From contig NZ_BALY01000015.1 of the NCBI RefSeq assembly GCF_000615445.1, forward strand, positions 1 through 43,519: a DNA stretch of 43,519 nt, given 5' to 3'. A model generated the notes under the pieces. The model was not told the origin of the DNA and ran no database searches. It worked only from the letters and a program-made list of their open reading frames with translations. Source of the DNA: Lactobacillus hamsteri DSM 5661 = JCM 6256 (lineage in GTDB: Bacteria > Bacillota > Bacilli > Lactobacillales > Lactobacillaceae). A program made the position numbers and the translations under genes. This document shows positions 1 to 6,291 of the stretch, one piece after another (within the stretch, counting starts at the first letter, position 1; every line of letters begins with the position of its first letter).

Positions 1-47
1 AGAATTTCTCAACTCTTCTTTTTTGCTTAAATTATTAAATGTTTTGT

Positions 48-3000
48 TTATTCATCAACTGAATTCTTATCTTTAAAGAACATTACTTCTTTACCAGCAA
101 CTGTTGATCCAGAAGACTTGTAAACTGTTAAGCGAATTGCCTTAGCTGTTACATCCCTTAAGCCAATAACTTTATTCTTAGCATCAGCCTTCCAAGTGTA
201 ACGATCGCCATAAGGTTTAAATTCGTTGCCATCTTTAGAAATTTCCATACCTACTTCAATAGGATCGCCGTCATGATCAATATTTCTAGGTACAAAGGCC
301 ATGCGACTCAATTTTTCTTCTTTTTCGAAATTAAAAGTCAAAGTAAGTGGCTTGGTTTCATCGAACTTATCCTTAACTTCCCATTCACTGGCAAGTTTTA
401 AGTCAGTTAAGTAGGAAAGGGGATGTCCATCTTTAGCTTCATAATTTGAAGTTACATGAATGTTCTGAATTGCATAATCGATTGCGGCCTTCTTAGTAAT
501 TGCACCGAATGGATCAGACCATTCAGAAACCTTATTTCCGGCTACATTTCTTAAACGCAAAATATATTTAGTATTTGGTGTAAGTTCGTGGAAGGTGAAA
601 CTATCACCATCAATGCCATCATATAAAATGCCATTCATTTCAACTTGAACCTTATCAGTTACCTTAGGCCAGTTGATAGTAAGGGAATGAGCTGTAATAT
701 CTTCAGGATTGATTGTTGGTAATTTTGGAGCGCGAAGTACTGAGTCAGTAATTGAGTGAACCAAGGTTTGACCACCATAGTTAAAGTTTTGAATAGTAAT
801 GGTGATTTTACTGTCAGTGATATCACGTTTAGCCAATTTGATTTGCAAAGCTGTTTGCTTAGGTTCGTTGTATGAATCAAATTCAGGCATCCAGCTGTAA
901 TTAGTGTTGTAGAAGAAACCTTCCTTAGCGTGAGCAAAGGTATCGACTGTACCGTATTCTTGCATATTGATGACCTGATCATTGATCTTAACAGTTAAGC
1001 CATCTGGGTAAGAATCACACATAATGTTCAAGTTGGTTGTTGATTCATCTTCCATACCATTAAATTCACCCTTGGTTGGATCAATTGTAATGGTTAACTT
1101 GCTTGATTCAAGGTCACTGGTGATCTTAGTTTCGCTGTGTTTATGAGCAAAATCAGTGTAGTCATTATCATCATAAAAGCTGATTTGACTCATGCCTTGT
1201 GGGTAGAAGACATAGTTTCGTTTGCCTAAGTCAAAAATAGAGCCGCCACGAACAAAGACTGGCAAATGCCAAACCGGATAGGATAATTTATTATAAACGC
1301 GACCGCCTAAGTATTTTTTACCTGTGAAAAGATCAATCCACATAGTTCTGTGATCAGGCAAGTATAAATTATCTTTTCTTGAATTACCATTGCCATCTTC
1401 ACGACCGTTAGTAATCGGTGAAATAAGCAAGTTAGGACCAAGCATAAATTCGTGATCAACTTGTTCAGTATAATTGATTTGTTCATGTGGAAAATCAATA
1501 AACAAAGCACGAATGATTGGTTCACCGTTTTGTGCTTGGTAAACCAAAGTGTAAAGATAGTTTTTGAGTTGCTTGCGAAGTTCAAGATAAGCACGATTAA
1601 TACGGGTCATCTTATTGTTGTAAGCAAATGGACTTTTGCTAAATTTACCTTGATCGTCGATGTTGAACAAAAGAGGAGTGAATGCTTTCCACTGGAAATC
1701 ACGAATAGAAATTTGGGCGTTGCCACCACCATTGTTGCCATCAACTCCGCAGCCTACTAAAGGTTCACCAGAAAGGTTGGCACCTAAAAAACCAGCAACT
1801 TGTGTACGAGTATTTTCCCAATTGCCGCCTGAATCACCAAAAATCAAAGCAGAGAATTTTTGGCTGCCAGCATTTGCAGTATTAGCGAAAATCAAAGGAC
1901 GTCTGCGATTCAAATTATTTTTGAGCATCTGGGTATCTTTATCAAGAACTTTTTCATCGTAAGTATTAGTTGCGATAAATGAAGTATTCTTAACAAAGTT
2001 GTCTTTATTTTGATCAGTCCAAAGGCCAGCTTCTACACCGTGAGTTTCAGCGTATTCGTTAAATAATTCTAAGGCATCGTCGTTTACATCGTTTGTACCA
2101 AAGTTAGGAATCATCCAACCGAGATCAAAATGTTGTTTTTGATACCGATCAATCATTGCGCGAGCGGAGAATTGATATTGTTCTTCACCATTTAAGGATG
2201 CCTTGCCAATAACTTCATCGTCATTATTGGTTCTAAGATAGTAATTGCCATCTTCAAACATTTGTGCAGCACGTTCTTTAGCTTCACTTGGCTTCCATTT
2301 GGTAGTTAAGAAATTACCTATGTGACCTAATTCCAATGCATATTTAGGTGGCATCAAAGGTTGGCCGGTTAATACAAAGTATTTGCGCAAAATATCTTTT
2401 GACGAATTGCCAATTAAATAAAAGTTATCAAAAATTGGCGTATTATGGGTAATCATTGCCGCATTTTCGTTAACCTTGCCAAAGTCGTATTCACCGTTGG
2501 CCATTGAATTTCTAAATTCACCAAAGCCGGCATTTGACCAGAAAAATGGTACTTGGCTTAAAACGCCGCCATCGCCAGTAATATTGTCATGCTTGATGTC
2601 GATGCGTTTGCCTTTATGACTGAATGAACCGTTTTGAAGTCCACCACCAAAATAAAATTCATTCTTATTTTGCTTTAAAATTTCAGTGGATTGGTCGGTT
2701 CCTAATTCAATAGGACTTAATTGCACTAAACGCGTGCGGTGCAAGCTTTCATCAAAAATAGTCATGATAGCTGGCTTTTGTTGGAAAATAAGCTGATAGC
2801 TGCCAGATTGAATAATCAATGAATCACTGGTTGCACGAGGACGAGATTTTTCAAAGTACTGATTGTTGAATTGTTCTAAATTAACCAATGAAGAATGATT
2901 TTCGTCGAATTTTTTACTTGGATCTAAAAAGTAACGAAAGATTCCGTCGGCTAAAATATAAAGTCGAGCAACTTCGCCAGTTGCATAGTGCAGTTCATAA

Positions 3001-3071
3001 TAATGATCACGCTTGTTTGCACCGAGAAGCTGTCCGAGTTGATGTCTGTTAAATTGCGTATCTTGTGTCAT
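48..3071 (-). CDS. GH31-family glycoside hydrolase with FN3 and F5/8-C (CBM32-like) domains
   Basis: A 1007-aa protein without signal peptide or anchor, so probably cytoplasmic. Residues about 1-240 form the N-terminal beta domain and about 240-620 the GH31 barrel (LGWMIPN at 317, GLWTDQNKDN at 349, IFGDSGGNW at 410, RDFQWKAFTP at 457). Beta-sandwich regions follow, then an FN3 domain (about 783-862) and a discoidin/F5-8-C domain (about 865-1000). The RDFQWK...TP block and domain order recall the GH31 branch that contains bacterial alpha-N-acetylgalactosaminidases, which would suit its divergent partner nagA; this substrate is inference. D413 fits the acid/base, but where a KTD nucleophile is expected the sequence reads ATN (N369). 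The start is supported by a TAGGAAG ribosome binding site and a TATAAT box on the minus strand. The family is clear; activity is uncertain. Confidence 0.85.
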   Translation of the reverse strand: MTQDTQFNRHQLGQLLGANKRDHYYELHYATGEVARLYILADGIFRYFLDPSKKFDENHSSLVNLEQFNNQYFEKSRPRATSDSLIIQSGSYQLIFQQKPAIMTIFDESLHRTRLVQLSPIELGTDQSTEILKQNKNEFYFGGGLQNGSFSHKGKRIDIKHDNITGDGGVLSQVPFFWSNAGFGEFRNSMANGEYDFGKVNENAAMITHNTPIFDNFYLIGNSSKDILRKYFVLTGQPLMPPKYALELGHIGNFLTTKWKPSEAKERAAQMFEDGNYYLRTNNDDEVIGKASLNGEEQYQFSARAMIDRYQKQHFDLGWMIPNFGTNDVNDDALELFNEYAETHGVEAGLWTDQNKDNFVKNTSFIATNTYDEKVLDKDTQMLKNNLNRRRPLIFANTANAGSQKFSALIFGDSGGNWENTRTQVAGFLGANLSGEPLVGCGVDGNNGGGNAQISIRDFQWKAFTPLLFNIDDQGKFSKSPFAYNNKMTRINRAYLELRKQLKNYLYTLVYQAQNGEPIIRALFIDFPHEQINYTEQVDHEFMLGPNLLISPITNGREDGNGNSRKDNLYLPDHRTMWIDLFTGKKYLGGRVYNKLSYPVWHLPVFVRGGSIFDLGKRNYVFYPQGMSQISFYDDNDYTDFAHKHSETKITSDLESSKLTITIDPTKGEFNGMEDESTTNLNIMCDSYPDGLTVKINDQVINMQEYGTVDTFAHAKEGFFYNTNYSWMPEFDSYNEPKQTALQIKLAKRDITDSKITITIQNFNYGGQTLVHSITDSVLRAPKLPTINPEDITAHSLTINWPKVTDKVQVEMNGILYDGIDGDSFTFHELTPNTKYILRLRNVAGNKVSEWSDPFGAITKKAAIDYAIQNIHVTSNYEAKDGHPLSYLTDLKLASEWEVKDKFDETKPLTLTFNFEKEEKLSRMAFVPRNIDHDGDPIEVGMEISKDGNEFKPYGDRYTWKADAKNKVIGLRDVTAKAIRLTVYKSSGSTVAGKEVMFFKDKNSVDE

Positions 3072-3107
3072 TTTGCTTCTTCCTAAAATTATTTATTGTT
3101 AACTACT

Positions 3108-3113
3108 ATTATA
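3108..3113 (-). promoter_or_regulatory. -10 box of the GH31 gene
   Basis: On the minus strand this reads TATAAT, 37 bases upstream of the start codon. The -35 region (around TGAAAA) is weak, as expected for an activated or operator-controlled promoter. It lies about 40 bases from the dre-like operator shared with nagA. Confidence 0.5.
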
Positions 3114-3150
3114 ACGAAAAATGATAAGATTTTTCATAGTTTGTATTAAA

Positions 3151-3166
3151 ACTGGTAAAGACCAAT
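3151..3166. promoter_or_regulatory. dre-like operator (NagR/YvoA/DasR type)
   Basis: ACTGGTAAAGACCAAT is a near-palindrome with TGGT/ACCA arms. It is close to the dre consensus (TGGTCTAGACCA) bound by GntR-family amino-sugar regulators. It sits between the divergent GH31 and nagA genes and overlaps the probable -35 of nagA (-10 TAAAAT at 3176-3181). Binding by a NagR homologue, encoded elsewhere, is inferred. Confidence 0.6.
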
Positions 3167-3186
3167 TTTTTCGGGTAAAATAAAGA

Positions 3187-3200
3187 TGTAAATGTTTACA
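3187..3200. promoter_or_regulatory. cre-like CcpA site upstream of nagA
   Basis: TGTAAATGTTTACA matches the cre consensus TGWAARCGYTWNCW with one mismatch (T for C at position 7) and has perfect TGTAAA/TTTACA arms. It lies just downstream of the candidate -10 box, a roadblock position typical of carbon catabolite repression. Confidence 0.6.
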
Positions 3201-3244
3201 TTCAGTAAGGAATAATTAAGTTAAAAGTTTAGAAGGATAGAAAA

Positions 3245-4399
3245 ATGACATATTACATTCATGCAGATAAATTTTTCTTAGAAAATAGAACCGAAAACGG
3301 TGGTTATCTTGAAATTCAATATGATGGCAAATTTGGTTTTTACTATCCAGAAAGCCAAAAGCCAGAAGGTAAGATTGTTGATTATTCTGGCCAATGGGTA
3401 GCCCCAGGCTATGTTGATACGCACATCCACGGCTCGCTTCGCGAAGATGTTATGAAGAGCGACTGGGAAGGAATCGATAAGATCTCTCAAGGCCTTCTTA
3501 GTGCTGGGGTAACTTCATGGCTTCCAACCACCATTACTGCAGCCAGCGATACTTTGACGCGCATCTGCAAGATGTTCGCAGAAAATAAAGGCAAAGAGCA
3601 TGGGGCTAAGATTCAAGGGATTCACTTTGAAGGCCCATTTTTCACTGAAGAACATGCCGGTGCTGAAAATCCTAAGTATATGATTGATCCAAGTATCGAT
3701 GAATTTAACAAATGGCTTAAAGCTTCTGACGGCATGCTTAAGAAGATTTCGATGGCACCTGAAAGAGAAGGTTCCAAGGAATTTATTCGCGAAGCTGTTA
3801 AAGAAGGCATTGTTGTTTCTTTAGGCCACTCAAGTGCGAGCTTTGATGAGGCGAAGGCGGGCGTTGAAGCTGGTGCAAGCATGTTTACGCATACTTTTAA
3901 CGGCATGCCTGACCCAATGCACCACGCACCATCAATTTCTAATGCTGCCATGGAAATGAACAATATAACTGACGAATTAATCTGCGACGGCCACCACGTT
4001 AAAGAGCCAATGGTTAAAGCTTTGATTAACGCAGTCGGTCCAGAACATATCGCTTTGATTACTGACTGTATGGAAGCCGGTATGATGCCTGATGGCGACT
4101 ACATGCTTGGCGAACTTCCGGTTTACGTAAAAGACGGCATGGCTCGACTTAAGGACGGCGACAATTTGGCCGGCAGTATTTTGCAATTAAAGGATGGCGT
4201 AAAGAATGTGGTTGACTGGAACATTGTGACTCCAGAAAAGGCGATCATGATGGCCAGCTACGTTCCAGCAAAGAGTGCGCATATTTTGGATGACTGCGGC
4301 TCAATCAAGCCTGATAAGCCAGCTGATTTCTTGATTTTGAATCCAGACATGACATTAAGAGAAACATATTTGAATGGTGAATCTAAGTACAAGGCTTAA
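3245..4399 (+). CDS. nagA: N-acetylglucosamine-6-phosphate deacetylase
   Basis: A 384-aa amidohydrolase that removes acetate from GlcNAc-6-P to give glucosamine-6-P for glycolysis or wall synthesis. Visible features: the DTHIHG metal motif (H60, H62), HFEGPF with metal ligand E129, LGHSSA (H195), THTFNGM (H216) and ITDCM with the expected catalytic D274. Length is normal for NagA. The AGAAGGA ribosome binding site supports this start. It is divergent from the GH31 gene across a 173-base control region with a dre-like and a cre-like site, and is followed by its own terminator. No nagB or sugar PTS lies next to it. Confidence 0.95.
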   Translation: MTYYIHADKFFLENRTENGGYLEIQYDGKFGFYYPESQKPEGKIVDYSGQWVAPGYVDTHIHGSLREDVMKSDWEGIDKISQGLLSAGVTSWLPTTITAASDTLTRICKMFAENKGKEHGAKIQGIHFEGPFFTEEHAGAENPKYMIDPSIDEFNKWLKASDGMLKKISMAPEREGSKEFIREAVKEGIVVSLGHSSASFDEAKAGVEAGASMFTHTFNGMPDPMHHAPSISNAAMEMNNITDELICDGHHVKEPMVKALINAVGPEHIALITDCMEAGMMPDGDYMLGELPVYVKDGMARLKDGDNLAGSILQLKDGVKNVVDWNIVTPEKAIMMASYVPAKSAHILDDCGSIKPDKPADFLILNPDMTLRETYLNGESKYKA

Positions 4400-4419
4400 T
4401 AAAGTACTGTTAACAAAGG

Positions 4420-4446
4420 GACTGACAAAAATGTCAGTCTTTTTTC
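4420..4446 (+). terminator. Terminator of nagA
   Basis: GACTGACA and TGTCAGTC form a perfect 8-bp stem with an AAAA loop, followed by a run of T. It lies 20 bases after the nagA stop. Confidence 0.9.
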
Positions 4447-4456
4447 ATGTTTTTAG

Positions 4457-4494
4457 TGTAAGCGCTTTACTATTTTAGAGGAACATGGTATATT
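4457..4494 (+). promoter_or_regulatory. Promoter overlapped by a cre-like site
   Basis: TGTAAGCGCTTTAC (4457-4470) carries the palindromic AAGCGCTT core of a cre box. It overlaps a possible -35 (TTTACT, 4466-4471), followed after 17 bases by TATATT (4489-4494). This suggests a CcpA-repressed transcript running rightward into the 4495-4815 interval. Caveat: the ATG of the possible small ORF at 4495 directly follows the -10, so either that ATG is not used or the promoter differs. Confidence 0.5.
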
Positions 4495-4659
4495 ATGAGT
4501 GTAAAGAAAAGAAGAACTAAACTACAGAAAGGATTGAGTTCCGATGGGCTTTACAAGTTGAAATTTGTCAGTGATATAGAAAGGCTTTGTGATACCGATG
4601 GGCATCGTAAGTTGAAACTGGAATATATGTGGTTTAATCATTTGAAAAGTGACAGATAA
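4495..4659 (+). CDS. Possible 54-aa protein with an internal 54-bp repeat (hypothetical)
   Basis: An open frame from ATG to TAA, rich in Lys, Arg and Leu. It contains two in-frame copies of an 18-residue unit whose core is SDGLYKLKF and TDGHRKLKLE. At DNA level GATGGGC...AAGTTGAAA recurs exactly 54 bases apart (4543 and 4597). In another frame the same repeat gives two tandem five-codon ORFs (ATG at 4544 and 4598), each after an AAAGG. The ribosome binding site for the 54-aa frame (GAGGA, 12 bases away) is poor. I do not recognise the protein; it may be a small protein, a decayed gene, or a regulatory RNA with mini-ORFs. Confidence 0.3.
   Translation: MSVKKRRTKLQKGLSSDGLYKLKFVSDIERLCDTDGHRKLKLEYMWFNHLKSDR
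4534..4638 (+). repeat. Two-unit imperfect tandem repeat, 54-bp period
   Basis: Each unit has the order AGAAAGG, about 13 bases, CCGATGGGC, six variable bases, AAGTTGAAA. The AAAGG-ATG spacing resembles a ribosome binding site plus start. The period is a multiple of three. Confidence 0.6.
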
Positions 4660-4774
4660 TTTTTATATAAGTGGCTCGAAACTTGTTAAGTGAGCATTGA
4701 ATAATAACCTAAAAGAAATGTCGCTTCGATCAAGAACTTGGAAAGAAATATACATGACAAATAACAATATTAAG

Positions 4775-4814
4775 AAATGACCCTTCACTAGATCAAAATA
4801 GCGAAGAGTCATTT
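4775..4814 (+). terminator. Hairpin terminator closing the cre-controlled interval
   Basis: AAATGACCCTTCACTA pairs with TAGCGAAGAGTCATTT (14 of 16 positions) around an 8-base loop, followed by a short T-rich tail (AATTTGTTT). It would end a transcript of about 310 bases starting near 4500. Between 4660 and 4775 I see no convincing gene. Confidence 0.55.
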
Positions 4815-4855
4815 AATTTGTTTACATTAAAATACAATTTACTTTCAGCATTAAT

Positions 4856-4893
4856 AACAAAAACCGCTTAGCTATTAAACTAAACGGCTTAAA
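4856..4893 (-). terminator. Minus-strand terminator of the pseudoknot RNA locus
   Basis: On the minus strand CCGTTTAG and CTAAGCGG pair (one G-U) around an 8-base loop, with flanking A/T pairs and a TTTTTGTT tail. No coding gene on the minus strand ends here, so it most likely ends the RNA starting near 5088. Confidence 0.75.
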
Positions 4894-4908
4894 AAACACA
4901 CCAAGCCA

Positions 4909-4917
4909 TGCTATAAT
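4909..4917 (+). promoter_or_regulatory. Extended -10 promoter, plus-strand RNA
   Basis: TGCTATAAT is a perfect extended -10; the -35 (TTAAAA) is poor. No gene follows on the plus strand before the terminator at 5065-5096, so it should drive a short RNA of about 170 bases. Confidence 0.55.
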
Positions 4918-4923
4918 TAATTT

Positions 4924-5096
4924 TGAAAGAATGAATTAAGTATATTCAAACTTTAGGCTGATAGCTTAGCGTTTGTGCTTTTTGTTCCTGGTGTACCGAC
5001 ATTACACCATCAGCCAAGCACATTAAAGGACGCCTTCAAAAGCGATCACCTCTAGTTGCAACTTGTGCATTGATGGTAATCAGTGCACATTTTTAT
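4924..5096 (+). ncRNA. Candidate structured ncRNA, plus strand (antisense partner)
   Basis: Predicted from the extended -10 at 4909-4917 and an intrinsic terminator at 5065-5096. It contains GGCTGAT (4956), TGTGCTT (4974), GGTGTA (4990) and then the contiguous complements TACACC, ATCAGCC and AAGCACA (5003-5022): the same pseudoknot as on the opposite strand. The two RNAs would overlap over about 165 bases, the architecture of type I toxin-antitoxin or antisense-controlled loci. No hydrophobic toxin peptide with a start codon could be found on either strand. Confidence 0.45.
5065..5096 (+). terminator. Terminator of the plus-strand RNA
   Basis: GTGCATTGAT and ATCAGTGCAC pair over 10 bp (one G-U) around GGTA, followed by TTTTTATT. 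The T tail overlaps the minus-strand -10 box. Confidence 0.8.
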
Positions 5097-5103
5097 TATA
5101 GCA
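5095..5103 (-). promoter_or_regulatory. Extended -10 promoter, minus-strand RNA
   Basis: Reads TGCTATAAT on the minus strand, directly after the terminator of the deoxyribosyltransferase gene, so it should start an independent transcript near 5088. The -35 region is not recognisable. Confidence 0.55.
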
Positions 5104-5134
5104 AAAAAGACAGCGCCTAGGCGTTGTCTTTTTC
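5103..5134 (-). terminator. Terminator of the deoxyribosyltransferase gene
   Basis: GACAACGCC/GGCGCTGTC on the minus strand forms a 9-bp stem with a two-base loop and T runs on both sides, so it may act in both directions. It lies 46 bases after the stop of the minus-strand gene. Confidence 0.85.
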
Positions 5135-5179
5135 TTTATACAACTTTTCAAGTCGTAGTTTTTAATGAAAATAGAATTT

Positions 5180-5656
5180 TTAGTAAACAGCACCATCATA
5201 GAAGCCGTAACGTGGATTGTTAAAGTCGTAATCCTTTAACTCGCTAATCTTAATAGCGTTGTCGCAAACGCCCCAGCTCATAAGATTGATTGGCTTGCCG
5301 TAATATTCATCAGGAATGACAAGTAAGATGAATTTACCTTGGCTTAATGCGTAACCAAGTTCCATACCAAGACCAACATCTTCTTCATCAGGAAGATAAA
5401 CGCCGAGCATGATATCACTGGTTTTGATACCAACTAAATCATTGTGGTAAGTAGCGTCTGCCCATTCAATATCATGAAGATATTCAGGATGCTCATCAAC
5501 GCGAATGCCCTTGTATTGGTTTTGAAGAGGGACATAGCTGTTTTCTAAGTCAACAGTTGGATTTTCTTTTAAAGCATCCATGGCTTCTTTGTAGGCTTTG
5601 TTTTGTTTTTCGTTAAACCAGCCAGCGCCAAAATAAACAGTTTTTGTCTTTGTCAT
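5180..5656 (-). CDS. ntd: Nucleoside 2-deoxyribosyltransferase
   Basis: A 158-aa enzyme that exchanges the base on 2'-deoxynucleosides, a salvage activity characteristic of lactobacilli. The sequence closely follows the known Lactobacillus leichmannii type II enzyme: YFGAGWF near the N-terminus, ENSYVPL, GIRVDEHPEYLHD, DIMLGVYLPDEEDVG, then GMELGYALSQGK, whose Glu (about residue 99) is the nucleophile, and a C-terminal FYDGAVY. The start is placed at the ATG 15 codons inside the longest open frame because it matches the family N-terminus and has GGGAG nine bases upstream. Monocistronic, with its own terminator. Confidence 0.95.
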   Translation of the reverse strand: MTKTKTVYFGAGWFNEKQNKAYKEAMDALKENPTVDLENSYVPLQNQYKGIRVDEHPEYLHDIEWADATYHNDLVGIKTSDIMLGVYLPDEEDVGLGMELGYALSQGKFILLVIPDEYYGKPINLMSWGVCDNAIKISELKDYDFNNPRYGFYDGAVY

Positions 5657-5723
5657 GATAAATTTCTCCCTTTTGAAAAATACTTTTCTTAACTTTAACA
5701 TGATTTCATTTGAAAAAAAGGTC

Positions 5724-5752
5724 TTGATATTTTAAGCTCATCAATGTAAGTA
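5724..5752 (+). promoter_or_regulatory. Possible promoter of the PTS EIIA gene
   Basis: TTGATA (5724-5729), 17 bases, then TAAGTA. The -35 is good and the -10 poor. It starts 47 bases upstream of the EIIA start codon. Confidence 0.35.
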
Positions 5753-5770
5753 ATTTAGGAAGGTTTTTTT

Positions 5771-6250
5771 ATGAACGATAAGGCTATCTTTGCTCGTGAC
5801 GCTGTTTTCGTTAGTAGCGAAAGCAATCAAGATGAACTTTTAAAAAATATTTATGATCATTTGCTTGAGAGTGGTTATGTTAAAGGAAATTTTTTGTCTC
5901 ACATCATTCAAAGAGAGCATGATTTTCCCACAGGTTTGAGTACGAAAACTTTAGGTAGCGATTTGCCTAATATTGCTATTCCGCATACTGAAGGCGAATT
6001 TGTTAATACTAGATTGATTGTTCCTGTTGCTTTGGAGAACCCAATCGTTTTTGGCAATATGATTAAACCTAATGAAAAGTTAGAAGTTAAATTCTTGTTT
6101 ATGCTTTTAGAAACCAATCCTGATGGGCAAGCGCAACTTCTTAGCCAAGTAATGAACTTTTTGGCAAAAACTCCAGAAAGTGAATTGAAGAATTTATTTA
6201 GCTTTACTGATCCAGATGCAATTTACGAATTTTTAACGCAAAAATTTTAG
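5771..6250 (+). CDS. PTS EIIA component (fructose/galactitol type)
   Basis: A 159-aa single-domain EIIA of the PTS_EIIA_2 fold. The phosphorylated histidine is H72 in NIAIPHTEGE, preceded by the family's FPTGLSTK segment; the C-terminal half (LFMLLETNPDGQAQLLSQVM) fits the GatA/FruA branch. It would take phosphate from HPr and pass it to an EIIB, but no EIIB or EIIC gene is adjacent: the neighbours are ntd (divergent) and a phosphatase (convergent). It therefore either serves a permease encoded elsewhere or has a regulatory role. The AGGAAGG ribosome binding site supports the start. Confidence 0.85.
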   Translation: MNDKAIFARDAVFVSSESNQDELLKNIYDHLLESGYVKGNFLSHIIQREHDFPTGLSTKTLGSDLPNIAIPHTEGEFVNTRLIVPVALENPIVFGNMIKPNEKLEVKFLFMLLETNPDGQAQLLSQVMNFLAKTPESELKNLFSFTDPDAIYEFLTQKF

Positions 6251-6251
6251 C

Positions 6252-6285
6252 AAAAGAAAAAGGCCGCTTAGGCCTTTTCTTTTTT
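6252..6285. terminator. Bidirectional terminator between EIIA and phosphatase genes
   Basis: AAGGCC/GGCCTT stem extended by A-rich and T-rich arms (AAAAGAAAA versus TTTTCTTTTTT). The T run on each strand lets it serve both convergent genes. Confidence 0.85.
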
Positions 6286-6291
6286 AATTAT

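Larger units (their letters stand above)
4855..5088 (-). ncRNA. Candidate structured ncRNA, minus strand
   Basis: An extended -10 box (TGCTATAAT on the minus strand, 5095-5103) predicts a start near 5088; a strong terminator lies at 4893-4856, giving about 230 bases. The 5' end folds into a 10-bp hairpin. Three contiguous segments TGTGCTT, GGCTGAT and GGTGTA (5022-5003) have complements at 4995-4990, 4980-4974 and 4962-4956. The order is B-A-C-C'-B'-A', so A and B form a pseudoknot around hairpin C. A 25-codon ORF (start 5023, stop 4946) preceded by GAAGG exists within it, but it is hydrophilic and overlaps the structured core. No known RNA family was recognised. Confidence 0.45.

Noticed and set aside
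1452-1962. Antisense open frames over the GH31 gene and other long genes
   Set aside because: They are shadows of well-supported coding frames, with no ribosome binding sites and no recognisable domains.
4718-4780. 20-codon ORF after the 54-bp repeats
   Set aside because: No ribosome binding site, no recognisable sequence, and it runs into the terminator stem.
4946-5023. 25-codon minus-strand ORF in the pseudoknot locus as a type I toxin
   Set aside because: It has ATG and a nearby GAAGG, but the peptide is hydrophilic (Gln, Lys, His rich) with no membrane segment, and its codons coincide with the paired arms. More likely incidental to an RNA gene.
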